Below are positions 1 through 7,055 of a DNA stretch of 9,620 bases, one piece after another. The number at the start of each line of letters is the position of its first letter. Position 1 is the stretch's first letter. The DNA comes from an uncultured Mollicutes bacterium (GTDB taxonomy: Bacteria; Bacillota_I; Bacilli_A; RFN20; CAG-826): assembly GCA_945935945.1 (NCBI GenBank), contig CAMESA010000027.1, forward strand, positions 1 to 9,620, in the 5' to 3' direction. The position numbers and the translations under genes were made by a program. Below the pieces are notes generated by a model. It worked only from the letters and a program-made list of their open reading frames with translations. It had not been told where the DNA came from and searched no databases.

Positions 1-283
1 TGCTGTCATTGGTTTAACTAAACATACAGCATTACGTTTTGCTGGTAAAGGAATTCGCTGCAATTCAGTTTGTCCAAGCACAATCGTAACACCTATGACA
101 ATGACAACAGATCCTAAAACACTTGATGTTGATATGATGACACAAATGAGCAAACACGCTGATTTACGTGTACAACCATGTATGCCAGACGATGTTGCTA
201 AAGTTTGTTTATTCTTAGCAAGTGATGATTCAAGACCAATTACAGGACAAGTTATCGTCTGTGATTACGGCTCAACATTATAA
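1..283 (+). CDS. Short-chain dehydrogenase/reductase (SDR), C-terminal part only
   Basis: This is the 3' end of a gene that starts before the window. The reading frame is open from base 2 and ends in tandem stops (TAA TAA, 281-286). The first visible residues, AVIGLTKHTALRFAGKGIRC followed by NSVCPSTIVTPM, are the helix and strand that follow the YxxxK active site of classical SDRs. The catalytic Tyr and Lys and the Rossmann NAD(P)-binding glycines therefore lie outside the window. The end, with VAKVCLFLASDDSRPITGQ followed by VIVCDYGSTL, is the usual SDR C-terminus (LASD...ITGQ...D.G). SDRs are cytosolic NAD(P)H-dependent oxidoreductases; the substrate cannot be told from this fragment. An internal ATG at base 95 is not the true start, because the homology continues upstream of it to the window edge. 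A terminator follows directly, so this is the last gene of its unit. The family is secure and the specific function is unknown. Confidence 0.9.
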   Translation, partial: AVIGLTKHTALRFAGKGIRCNSVCPSTIVTPMTMTTDPKTLDVDMMTQMSKHADLRVQPCMPDDVAKVCLFLASDDSRPITGQVIVCDYGSTL

Positions 284-298
284 TAAAATTTACTAATT

Positions 299-327
299 AA
301 AAAAGTCGGACATTGTCCGATTTTTTT
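299..327 (+). terminator. Rho-independent terminator after the SDR gene
   Basis: A perfect 6-bp GC-containing stem (TCGGAC 306-311, GTCCGA 315-320) with a 3-nt ATT loop is followed by seven T (321-327). It is preceded by a run of A that can extend the stem through a G-U pair. It starts 16 bases after the SDR stop codon. The A-run on the left means it could also act on the opposite strand, but no gene there needs it. Confidence 0.9.
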
Positions 328-406
328 AATTTTAGTGGGGTTTTGCAGGGTTTTTGAGAGATTTAAGAACAATTATACATTTTTATATTTATTTAAATTC
401 AATCAC

Positions 407-435
407 TTTATATGCACTAAAATTTAGTATATAAT
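407..435 (+). promoter_or_regulatory. Sigma-A type promoter for the gene at 444
   Basis: A perfect consensus -10 box TATAAT lies at 430-435. A -35 match TTTATA (407-412, four of six consensus bases) is spaced 17 bp from it. Transcription would be expected to start about 7-9 bases after the -10, at 442-444, which is on or next to the A of the ATG. The message would therefore be leaderless or nearly so, which agrees with the absence of any Shine-Dalgarno sequence before the ATG. The box lies inside the inverted repeat at 421-443. Confidence 0.7.
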
Positions 436-443
436 ACTAAATT
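421..443. repeat. Perfect 10-3-10 inverted repeat over the -10 box (candidate operator)
   Basis: The left arm AATTTAGTAT (421-430) and the right arm ATACTAAATT (434-443) are exact reverse complements around a 3-base ATA centre. The repeat covers the whole -10 box and ends at the base before the ATG. A dimeric regulator bound here would block RNA polymerase. If the RNA extended upstream, the same sequence could fold next to the start codon. It is AT-rich, so chance cannot be dismissed, but 10 of 10 paired positions exactly on a promoter is notable. Confidence 0.6.
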
Positions 444-2261
444 ATGGAGAAAGAACTTTTCATATTTTTTGATATTGCGAACAAAAATGATAGGACACTC
501 ATCCTTGTTCTTTTTTGTTTGCTTGTAATAGTTCTTTTATTATCTGTCTTTGCTATCATTATTTATTTCTATTTTAAGAGGACAAAAAATAAATATTTGA
601 ATAATCTAGAAAAACAAGCCAGCGTAATTTTTAATTATGCAGAGAAAAAAGTTAGTATCACTTATTTTTCAGATTTAAATGAGAGAAAAGAAATTTCTTT
701 CGAACAATTTTTAAATTATTTCCCATATCCTGAGAGAAGCAAGATTGACAACTGGCTTAAAGAAGTTTTGATTTCTTCAAATTTAGATACAAATCCTGTT
801 TCAGTATTTTTAAGTGATGCTGCAATTTTAAAAAATCGAAACAACCAAAACTTAAAGAAAACCAAAATGTCCAGAATTTGTTTTTGGGCAACTGGCGCAA
901 ATAAAAAAGAAGAAATAGTTTATACTCATGTTGTTGAATTTCGTTTTTTGCCATCGCTTTATAACAACAACAAAAAATCTTTAGAACACAAAGAACTTTA
1001 TTCATATGATGAAGTGAAACGTTTATTTTCTAGAGGTTTGTTTACTCATGGAGTCATAATGGAAATTAAATTTGATAGATTTAATAATTTACACATTCCT
1101 TATAATCCATATTTTTTCCAATATGTTGTTTTAAATGAGATTTATAAAAGAGAAGATTCCATAAAACATTTTGTACCAAATGAGGCTTTCATCTTTTTTA
1201 AAGACGATAATCCATATGAAATTTATTTAGCATTAAAAAAGACAAAATATGAAACAAATTATAGACTTGAACGTCTTTTGATTATTTTAGAAAAGAAATT
1301 TCGCAAGATTTTTGAAACAATGGGTACTTTTTCAACTAACCATTTATCTTTAGTTGCTGCTAAATGTTCATTACTTTCAAATAATTTTGATAAAAACATT
1401 GAAACTTTAAATAATTTAATCAAACTTTTAAGAGAAGATAAAAAATCTACAGGTGTATATCGTAACGACAATGGATTTAAAGATAATATTGAGGATTCAT
1501 ATAACCTTGAAATTTCAAAATTAATTAAAAATTCTTTAATTGATATTATGTTTTTACCTGTTTATAAGGTTGCAAAAGTCCGCGTCCTTTTAAATGGCTA
1601 TATTGCACGACCGGTTCCGATAAAATCTGCATTTGAAAACATCACAGACGCTAGAAAGTACGCGACAAAAAACAGTCTTAATAAAGAATTATCTTCATTA
1701 ATTGCAAAAAAGACTATTCCGACTTACATAAATCAAAGAGAAAATATAACTTCAAAGTTATATTACCCGATTGTTCTTGATGAACTTGGCTTTATTTCAA
1801 GAAGTATTTCTAGAATGTCAAATGTTGATACTGTTAATTTCGCTTTTGTAATAAATTCACAAGAAATTGCAGAAAAAGAACATGACAAAGATGTTTTCAA
1901 GGACATCTTGAATTTGCAAGAAAAAGGTTTTGAATTTTATTTGCAAATTAAAAGAGGTGACTTTATATTAAAAAATGCATCTTTTGAAGCTTTTGATGGA
2001 TATTTGGTTGATGCAAAGCTGAATAATAATGTTAAAATGGATAGCCGTGAGTACCTTAATGCTTACGGATTGATAGATAAATTAGCTTCATTTAACAAAC
2101 CGGTTGTAAGTATAAATACAAACAGTTGGGCTGAAGTTGAAGCGTTACTTAAAACTGGTATTTCTCTTTTTGCCTCAAATGTAATCAACGAAGAGAGTCA
2201 AATGCCACTTGGAATCAGCAAAAAGAATTCCAAAAAATTACTTAATATGTATAAAAAATAG
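444..2261 (+). CDS. Membrane-anchored protein with degenerate GGDEF and EAL domains
   Basis: This 605-aa protein has one long hydrophobic N-terminal segment (about residues 18-44) ending in KRTKNK, which suggests a single membrane anchor with the rest cytosolic. Residues about 55-170 could be a PAS-like sensor region (weak). Residues about 185-290 have the GGDEF-domain pattern, but the signature site reads PNEAF (245-249). Residues about 360-580 follow the EAL-domain pattern strand by strand: FLPVYKVAKVRVLLNGYIAR matches the stretch containing the EAL motif, LVD (521-523) matches LKID, and VVSINTNSWAEVEALLKTG matches VVAEGVET..Q...L...G. The catalytic EAL Glu (G385 here), the DDFG motif (QIKRGD) and the AEGVE Glu (SINTNS) are all missing, so c-di-GMP turnover is not expected; a binding or scaffold role is inferred. 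The start is fixed by the TAA in frame just upstream and by the anchor. There is no SD. Its stop overlaps the proS SD. Confidence 0.6.
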   Translation: MEKELFIFFDIANKNDRTLILVLFCLLVIVLLLSVFAIIIYFYFKRTKNKYLNNLEKQASVIFNYAEKKVSITYFSDLNERKEISFEQFLNYFPYPERSKIDNWLKEVLISSNLDTNPVSVFLSDAAILKNRNNQNLKKTKMSRICFWATGANKKEEIVYTHVVEFRFLPSLYNNNKKSLEHKELYSYDEVKRLFSRGLFTHGVIMEIKFDRFNNLHIPYNPYFFQYVVLNEIYKREDSIKHFVPNEAFIFFKDDNPYEIYLALKKTKYETNYRLERLLIILEKKFRKIFETMGTFSTNHLSLVAAKCSLLSNNFDKNIETLNNLIKLLREDKKSTGVYRNDNGFKDNIEDSYNLEISKLIKNSLIDIMFLPVYKVAKVRVLLNGYIARPVPIKSAFENITDARKYATKNSLNKELSSLIAKKTIPTYINQRENITSKLYYPIVLDELGFISRSISRMSNVDTVNFAFVINSQEIAEKEHDKDVFKDILNLQEKGFEFYLQIKRGDFILKNASFEAFDGYLVDAKLNNNVKMDSREYLNAYGLIDKLASFNKPVVSINTNSWAEVEALLKTGISLFASNVINEESQMPLGISKKNSKKLLNMYKK

Positions 2262-2269
2262 GGGTTATT

Positions 2270-3697
2270 ATGAATATAAAAAACAAATCAATTACAAGTA
2301 GAGATGAAGATTTTGCTCAATGGTACACTGATGTCTGCAAAAAAGCAGAGTTAATGGACTACTCAGAAGTTAAAGGTTTTATTATTTATAGGCCTTACGG
2401 TTATGCAATTTGGGAAGAAATCCAAAATTATTTGAATAAAGAATTCAAAAAAACTGGTCATGAAAATGTTTATCTTCCTATGGTAATCAATGAATCTTTA
2501 TTTCAAAGAGAAAAAGATCACATTAGCGGATTTGCACCAGAATGCTTAGTTGCTACAATTGGTGGACAAACTGAACTTCAAGATAGATTAATTATTCGTC
2601 CAACAAGTGAATGTTTATTCTGTGAACATTATTCTCACATTATTAAAAGTTATAGGGATTTACCAAAACTTTATAATCAATGGTGTTCAGTTGTTAGATG
2701 GGAAAAAACTACAAGACCATTTTTAAGAGGTAGTGAATTTTTATGGCAAGAAGGCCATACAATGCATGCAACTGAGGCTGAAGCAAAGCAAGAAACACTA
2801 AGAATGCTTGATATTTATGACAAAATGGGTAGAGATTTACTTGCTATCCCTTTTGTTAAAGGTAGAAAAACTGAAAAAGAAAAATTCGCTGGTGCTCTTG
2901 AAACATACTCAATTGAAGCTTTAATGCATGATGGAAAAGCTTTGCAAAGCGGAACAACACATTATTTTGGTGATGGTTTTGCTCGTGCTTTCAATATTCA
3001 ATATTTAGACAAAGACGGAAAAATCAAAACCCCTTATCAAACAAGTTGGGGTGTATCAACACGTCTTTTAGGTTCAATTATTATGGTTCATGGTGATGAC
3101 AATGGATTAGTTTTACCTCCATATGTTGCTCCTATTCAAGTTGTAATTATTCCAATCAAAATGAACGAACCAGGTGTTTTAGAAAAAACTAGAGAAATTA
3201 AAGCAAAACTTGAAGAAGCTGGAATTAGAGTTAAATTAGATGATAGCGACAAAACTCCAGGTTGGAAATTCTCAGAATACGAAATGAAAGGCATCCCTTT
3301 ACGCCTTGAAATTGGACCAAAAGATTTAGCAAATAATTCTTGCATGATTTGCAAAAGAAACGATGGAACAAAAGAAAAATATTCCCTTGACGAAATCGAA
3401 TCTACAATTACTAGTTTGTTAGAAAAAGTTCACAAAGAAATGTATAACGCCGCTTTAAAACACTTAATGGCTCATATTAAAGAAGCTCATAGTTATGAAG
3501 AAGCTAAAGAAATCGTTAATAATGGTGGTTACTGCAAAATGATGTGGTGTGGAGACAGAGCTTGTGAAGACAAATTCAAAGAAGACACTAATGCAACAGC
3601 AAGATGTATGCCATTCGATCAAGTAGAATTTGACGACGTGTGTCCAATCTGTGGTAAAAAAGCAAAGTATGTTGTATATTTTGCAAAGGCATATTAA
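2270..3697 (+). CDS. proS: Prolyl-tRNA synthetase, archaeal/eukaryotic-like (type without the INS editing domain)
   Basis: This class II aminoacyl-tRNA synthetase charges tRNA-Pro with proline in the cytosol. Its 475 aa match the length of the short, archaeal-like bacterial form rather than the roughly 570-aa E. coli type with its INS editing insertion. Motif 1 lies near VYLPMVINESLF (67-78). Motif 2 includes RPTSE (110-114) and RGSEFLWQEGHT (153-164). Motif 3 is GVSTRLLGSIIMVHGDDNGL (261-280). An anticodon-binding domain (about 288-390) follows. A C-terminal zinc-type domain has Cys at 422, 427, 432, 446, 458 and 461; C427, C432, C458 and C461 are the likely metal ligands. The chain ends in FAKAY, with the terminal Tyr typical of this type. 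The SD AGGGG (2260-2264) shares bases with the stop codon of the upstream gene and lies 5 nt before the ATG, so the two genes are co-transcribed. Confidence 0.97.
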   Translation: MNIKNKSITSRDEDFAQWYTDVCKKAELMDYSEVKGFIIYRPYGYAIWEEIQNYLNKEFKKTGHENVYLPMVINESLFQREKDHISGFAPECLVATIGGQTELQDRLIIRPTSECLFCEHYSHIIKSYRDLPKLYNQWCSVVRWEKTTRPFLRGSEFLWQEGHTMHATEAEAKQETLRMLDIYDKMGRDLLAIPFVKGRKTEKEKFAGALETYSIEALMHDGKALQSGTTHYFGDGFARAFNIQYLDKDGKIKTPYQTSWGVSTRLLGSIIMVHGDDNGLVLPPYVAPIQVVIIPIKMNEPGVLEKTREIKAKLEEAGIRVKLDDSDKTPGWKFSEYEMKGIPLRLEIGPKDLANNSCMICKRNDGTKEKYSLDEIESTITSLLEKVHKEMYNAALKHLMAHIKEAHSYEEAKEIVNNGGYCKMMWCGDRACEDKFKEDTNATARCMPFDQVEFDDVCPICGKKAKYVVYFAKAY

Positions 3698-3705
3698 CTC
3701 GTTAA

Positions 3706-4290
3706 ATGAATTTTATTGAGATGATTGCTCTTGGTGCATCTATGGCTGTAGATACCATGTGCGCAGGAGCAAGCGATGGAATAAAAGAACAAAATATAAA
3801 ATATACTAAGGCAATTTCGATTGCCTTATCTTTTGGTATTTTTCAAGCCGGAATGGCTATTATCGGATATTTTTTAGGTTTTGCACTTAAAGATACCTTG
3901 TTAAATTACATACCATTTATTGCTTGTGCTGTCATGTTTTTACTAGCTTTAAAAACTATTATTGAAGCGATTAAAGACATTAAAGAAGCAAAAAAGGACG
4001 ATAAAATTGTACAAAATAAAGCAAAAAAGATAGGATTTTTAGAAATCATATTTCAATCTATCGCCACATCAATTGATGCTTTATCCATCGGTTTTATTTA
4101 TTTGTCGCTACCATTAATTGATGCTATGGTAACTTTTTCTGTGGTTGGAATAACTACTTTTGTTTTAAGTCTACTAGCAACAATTCTTGGAAAAGTTATC
4201 GGTTCAAAAATACAAAAAATTGCTCCATTTATTAGCGCTGCAATATTCTTAGCCCTTTCTATAAAATTCTTATGTGAAGGGTTAATTTGA
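3706..4290 (+). CDS. mntP: MntP-family manganese efflux pump
   Basis: This 194-aa integral membrane protein has about six hydrophobic segments in two similar halves, the MntP (formerly YebN/DUF204) architecture; E. coli MntP is 188 aa. The first half has ALGASMAVDTMCAGASDG with Asp16, then SFGIFQAGMAIIGYFLG (42-58). The second half has the paired motif ATSIDALSIGF with Asp124. These helix acidic residues are the expected Mn2+-handling positions. In the family the protein exports Mn2+ across the cytoplasmic membrane. It starts 8 nt after proS, so it depends on the upstream promoter. No good SD is visible: the nearest AAAGG (3685-3689) is too far. There is no room for a yybP-ykoY Mn riboswitch directly upstream. 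The gene ends with consecutive TGA TAA stops. Exact metal specificity is inferred from the family. Confidence 0.9.
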   Translation: MNFIEMIALGASMAVDTMCAGASDGIKEQNIKYTKAISIALSFGIFQAGMAIIGYFLGFALKDTLLNYIPFIACAVMFLLALKTIIEAIKDIKEAKKDDKIVQNKAKKIGFLEIIFQSIATSIDALSIGFIYLSLPLIDAMVTFSVVGITTFVLSLLATILGKVIGSKIQKIAPFISAAIFLALSIKFLCEGLI

Positions 4291-4351
4291 TAAATTATTT
4301 CTTTAAAATATTAGGCAACATTTTCACAAATATTTTCTTAAAGTTGCACAC

Positions 4352-4379
4352 TAGAAACTTAAATTAAATTTAATTTCTA
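4352..4379. repeat. AT-rich hairpin/inverted repeat in the 4291-4582 non-coding gap
   Basis: TAGAAA (4352-4357) pairs with TTTCTA (4374-4379), and inside it TTAAAT (4359-4364) pairs with ATTTAA (4368-4373), with one bulged C (4358) and a 3-nt loop. There is no T-tract after it, so it is not a convincing terminator; it may be a processing site or an operator, or chance in AT-rich DNA. Apart from this, the terminator-like hairpin at 4537-4557 and the -10 box at 4559-4567, I recognise nothing in the 292-base gap: no tRNA, no known riboswitch and no plausible small ORF with an SD. Confidence 0.35.
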
Positions 4380-4536
4380 CTCGTTTATCTACTGTTTTTA
4401 TTACATTTTGATGCCTATCTCCCGATTCAAACTGAAACGAAATTATAAAATTTTATTTTGATTTAGTGCTTATAGCAAAAAATAAATTCGAAAAAATTTA
4501 GAAAATTGTTAAAATTGGCGTTTTTGTACTTAAATC

Positions 4537-4557
4537 AAGCACGAAAATGCTTTTTTT
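4537..4557 (+). terminator. Weak terminator-like hairpin with T-tract
   Basis: AAGCA (4537-4541) and TGCTT (4548-4552) form a 5-bp stem around a CGAAAA loop. The stem runs straight into a T-tract that totals seven T (4551-4557). It would serve to end transcripts coming from mntP, although the stem is short. It lies directly before the promoter candidate of the next unit. Confidence 0.4.
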
Positions 4558-4558
4558 G

Positions 4559-4567
4559 TGGTATTAT
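4559..4567 (+). promoter_or_regulatory. Extended -10 promoter candidate for the gene at 4583
   Basis: TGG TATTAT at 4559-4567 fits an extended -10 box (TGn plus a TATAAT-like hexamer). No good -35 box lies at 16-18 bp spacing, which extended -10 promoters can tolerate. The predicted start near 4574 leaves a leader of about 9 nt that begins with the GGTGAT ribosome-binding sequence (4574-4579). Confidence 0.45.
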
Positions 4568-4582
4568 CTAAGTGGTGATTTT

Positions 4583-5845
4583 ATGGAAAAAAAGATAAGA
4601 AGTTTTATTTATAAAGAATTCGGTAGTACTGCAAAAACAAGAGGTTACACTTTTGAAAGAAAAGAGAACACATTTGTCCTAAAAATTTCTGGAGATAGAG
4701 TAATTCATGAAATAAATGTTGATCAAATTGATTCTCTATTTTCAAAATACGAATTTGATGAATTTACAACTTTAGATTCATATCCTTTTAAATTAAAAGA
4801 TCAAATTGATTATCAAATAAAGATTGAATATTTAGAGGGTGGAATGATTAAAGAAATTAATGGATATTCACATTATCCTGAATTTTATAATGATTTTATT
4901 TTAGATTTACATAAGATTGTACCTTTTAAATCAGTGCATTCTCTTCGTGTTAAAGAGGAAATGTTAGATAAAGATGAAAAATACATCACAAATTATGTTG
5001 AAAAAATGAGTATATATAATAAGGATAATACTTTGATGATTACACTCGACAAACTCAATGATTCCGAGTATGAAGTCGATATCGATGTTCCTGATTTAAA
5101 ATCATTTTTTAAAAAAGACGATTTTGATTTTTCGTTGCCTATAAATTGTCATTATTTTACTTACATTGTTAATAAAATTTGTGGTTTTGCAAAAAACGGA
5201 ACTTCAAGAAAAGGCAATTATGACGATTATATCGACATTCGTCTAGCAAATAAAAAACATAAATATTTTGAAATTGATGAAGAATGCATCAAAATGATGA
5301 AATCATTATTCTATTATTTGAATTTATTTTATAAATTACCTTTACTTAATGCTTTCGTGGATGAAGAATTTTCTAAAAACTATATTGAAAGCCATAAAAA
5401 ACCTAATAATAAGGAAGAAGTTAGGAAAAATTTTGAATATTTAGTTTACCAAGAAAATTATTCAATCTTAAAAGCATTGAAAGAAGTAGCAAAAAATAAT
5501 CAAAATTTTTCGATGTATGAACTTGTTTCAATCGCTTATAAGTCTCAAAAAGACTACTTTATTTATATTTTTGATATAAAAAATATGGAAAAAGGATTAA
5601 AAGAGGTTAGAATTCCATCTGAAAAAGAAAAAAATATCGTTAAATATTTTAAATATGAATACTTAAGTGATTTATCGATTTATGATCTTAGTAAAGATTA
5701 TGATGTTTATTATTATGAAAATGATGGATTAATTCATTTGATTGTTGTATCTTCAAGATTTCCTGAACTTGAATATTTAAAATTAGATGAAGATCTAAAA
5801 ATTAATTTGGTTGAAGTAATTAAAAATCATTATGGAAATAACTAA
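4583..5845 (+). CDS. Uncharacterised soluble 420-aa protein
   Basis: I do not recognise this protein. The start at 4583 is preferred because GGTGAT (4574-4579) lies at normal SD distance. An in-frame ATG 36 bases upstream (4547) has no SD, falls inside the hairpin with the T-tract and lies before the likely promoter. The protein is rich in Asp, Lys, Tyr and Phe, with no signal peptide or membrane segment, so it is probably cytosolic. Mixed alpha/beta blocks are visible: VDQIDSLFSKYEFDE (46-60), then YQIKIEYLEGGMIKEINGY (77-95), then a helix near 100-113. A loosely similar order recurs at 169-254 (VPDLKSFFKKDDFD, YIDIRL, a helix), which hints at internal duplication. The last 14 nt overlap the start of the next gene, so the two are translationally coupled and may work together. 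No function is proposed. Confidence 0.85.
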   Translation: MEKKIRSFIYKEFGSTAKTRGYTFERKENTFVLKISGDRVIHEINVDQIDSLFSKYEFDEFTTLDSYPFKLKDQIDYQIKIEYLEGGMIKEINGYSHYPEFYNDFILDLHKIVPFKSVHSLRVKEEMLDKDEKYITNYVEKMSIYNKDNTLMITLDKLNDSEYEVDIDVPDLKSFFKKDDFDFSLPINCHYFTYIVNKICGFAKNGTSRKGNYDDYIDIRLANKKHKYFEIDEECIKMMKSLFYYLNLFYKLPLLNAFVDEEFSKNYIESHKKPNNKEEVRKNFEYLVYQENYSILKALKEVAKNNQNFSMYELVSIAYKSQKDYFIYIFDIKNMEKGLKEVRIPSEKEKNIVKYFKYEYLSDLSIYDLSKDYDVYYYENDGLIHLIVVSSRFPELEYLKLDEDLKINLVEVIKNHYGNN

Positions 5846-7055
5846 TATTGAAATAAAAAATAACAAAAATGTTGCCCACATTGTGCTAGATAACGATGAA
5901 ACTATACAAATAATTGGAAGTTTTTTGTATGGAAATGTTTATCATCTATTTTTAACTAAGATTGTAAACGACAAAAAAGTTTTATTTTCATATAAAACTA
6001 AAGATTTTACAGAAATAATCGAGCGGGCAGAACTTAAAAAATATGAAAAAAGCGACATTATTAAACTTATAAATTTAAGTGGTTTATATTATTTTGTGAT
6101 TTTTTCAAATAATAAATTTTTCTGCTACAGTGTTGAACCATTTATCGAGCTAAATTTTGAATTGATTGATAATTTATCTTCTAAAGGACACGAAACAAAT
6201 TTACATGTTAAAGACTTTACAATCTTTTATATTAACGATACTTTCTATGCGTTATTATTTATTGAAAATGAGCAAAAAGAAATTGAAACTCAAATTTTTG
6301 CTTCAAAAGAATTTAAAAGCGAATATAAAATAATCAAAAATTTCGGTTCTTTACATTTAATTGATGACACCGTCAATTCTTTATCATCATATTATAAAGA
6401 TGGTTTGGTGTATGTACTTTTTGATTCAAAAAAGCATAAAAATTATTCTTCAAAAGTGATGATTTTTAAATATGATGAGGGGACAAAATTTGAGATTTTA
6501 ATGCTTTCAAGCTACTCATTTTTAAGCAATGAAAGAAATGCATTTTTTATTCAAGGAAAGCAAAATAATCTATTTATTTCATCGATTTTATCTAAAGAAA
6601 ATTCATCAAAAACTTTTCTCACTTTACCAAAAATTATTAGTTACGAAAAAGGAAAATTTCTCAAAAAGCCTGCAAAACTCATATTAAATCGAATTATTTC
6701 AGTAAATGATTTTGATTTTTCAAGCAAACTTTCATCCTGTTCTTTAGTAAAAATTGACGCTGATAAACCATTTAAATTATCTTTTAACAACACTAATTCA
6801 ACAATGAAAATTCTCTTTTTTGAGCAAAAATTTGCTGTTGAAAAAGACAAGAAAACGATACTAATTTTAGATACTAAAAAAGCAGTAATTTCTCTTTTTA
6901 TTTTGCTTGATGAAGACATTGTTGAAATTGGAATTAACAAAGGAGAAGAATTTGTCTCATTCTGTTTCAATCAATCAAATTTAGACTTTGATGTTGAAAT
7001 TGTTAACGATAAAGCAATAAAGAACTTTCAAATTGGGAGCTTCAAAAATGAATAA
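5832..7055 (+). CDS. Degenerate GH32-like (invertase/levanase-fold) protein, probably non-catalytic
   Basis: This 407-aa protein has no signal peptide. The C-terminal part strongly resembles the GH32 beta-sandwich junction and end. FLTLPKIISYEKGKFLKKPA (262-281) matches the family's LTLPRE...G.L.Q.P stretch, and ISLFILLDEDIVEIGINKGE (353-372) matches its LRIFVDxSSVEIFxNxGEE stretch. The N-terminal part has propeller-like pieces: GNVYHLFLTK (34-43) resembles G.YHLFYQ, and HVKDFTIFYINDTFYALLF (125-143) resembles FRDPKVF..DGKYYMVLG. The WMNDPNG nucleophile motif is absent, RDP reads KDF, and the EC(P) acid/base motif is not found near 174-196, so sugar hydrolysis is not expected. It is shorter than active GH32 enzymes (roughly 490 aa). 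The ATG lies inside the end of the upstream gene and has no clear SD, suggesting translational coupling. No sugar transporter is nearby. The fold call is inferred from motifs by eye. Confidence 0.6.
   Translation: MEITNIEIKNNKNVAHIVLDNDETIQIIGSFLYGNVYHLFLTKIVNDKKVLFSYKTKDFTEIIERAELKKYEKSDIIKLINLSGLYYFVIFSNNKFFCYSVEPFIELNFELIDNLSSKGHETNLHVKDFTIFYINDTFYALLFIENEQKEIETQIFASKEFKSEYKIIKNFGSLHLIDDTVNSLSSYYKDGLVYVLFDSKKHKNYSSKVMIFKYDEGTKFEILMLSSYSFLSNERNAFFIQGKQNNLFISSILSKENSSKTFLTLPKIISYEKGKFLKKPAKLILNRIISVNDFDFSSKLSSCSLVKIDADKPFKLSFNNTNSTMKILFFEQKFAVEKDKKTILILDTKKAVISLFILLDEDIVEIGINKGEEFVSFCFNQSNLDFDVEIVNDKAIKNFQIGSFKNE

Noticed and set aside
337..355. Short direct repeat GGGGTTTT / GGGTTTTT after the first terminator
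   Set aside because: It is only two copies of about 7 bases, with no hairpin and no known signal; chance is likely.
3698..3705. Mn-sensing yybP-ykoY riboswitch before mntP
   Set aside because: Only 8 bases separate proS from mntP, and nothing like the conserved riboswitch loops is seen at 284-443 or 4291-4582.
4288..4293. TGA read as Trp (Mycoplasma-type code)
   Set aside because: The two TGA stops alone would not exclude it, since each extension would be short. But full-length conserved proteins use only TGG for Trp, which is not expected in an AT-rich UGA-Trp genome.
4547..4582. An upstream ATG that would add 12 residues to the 420-aa protein
   Set aside because: It has no SD, lies in the terminator-like hairpin and precedes the probable promoter, whereas the ATG at 4583 has GGTGAT at correct spacing.
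7033..7047. TTG start five codons before the ATPase ATG
   Set aside because: The ATG at 7048 is preceded by GGGAG at 8 nt; the TTG overlaps that SD and has none of its own.
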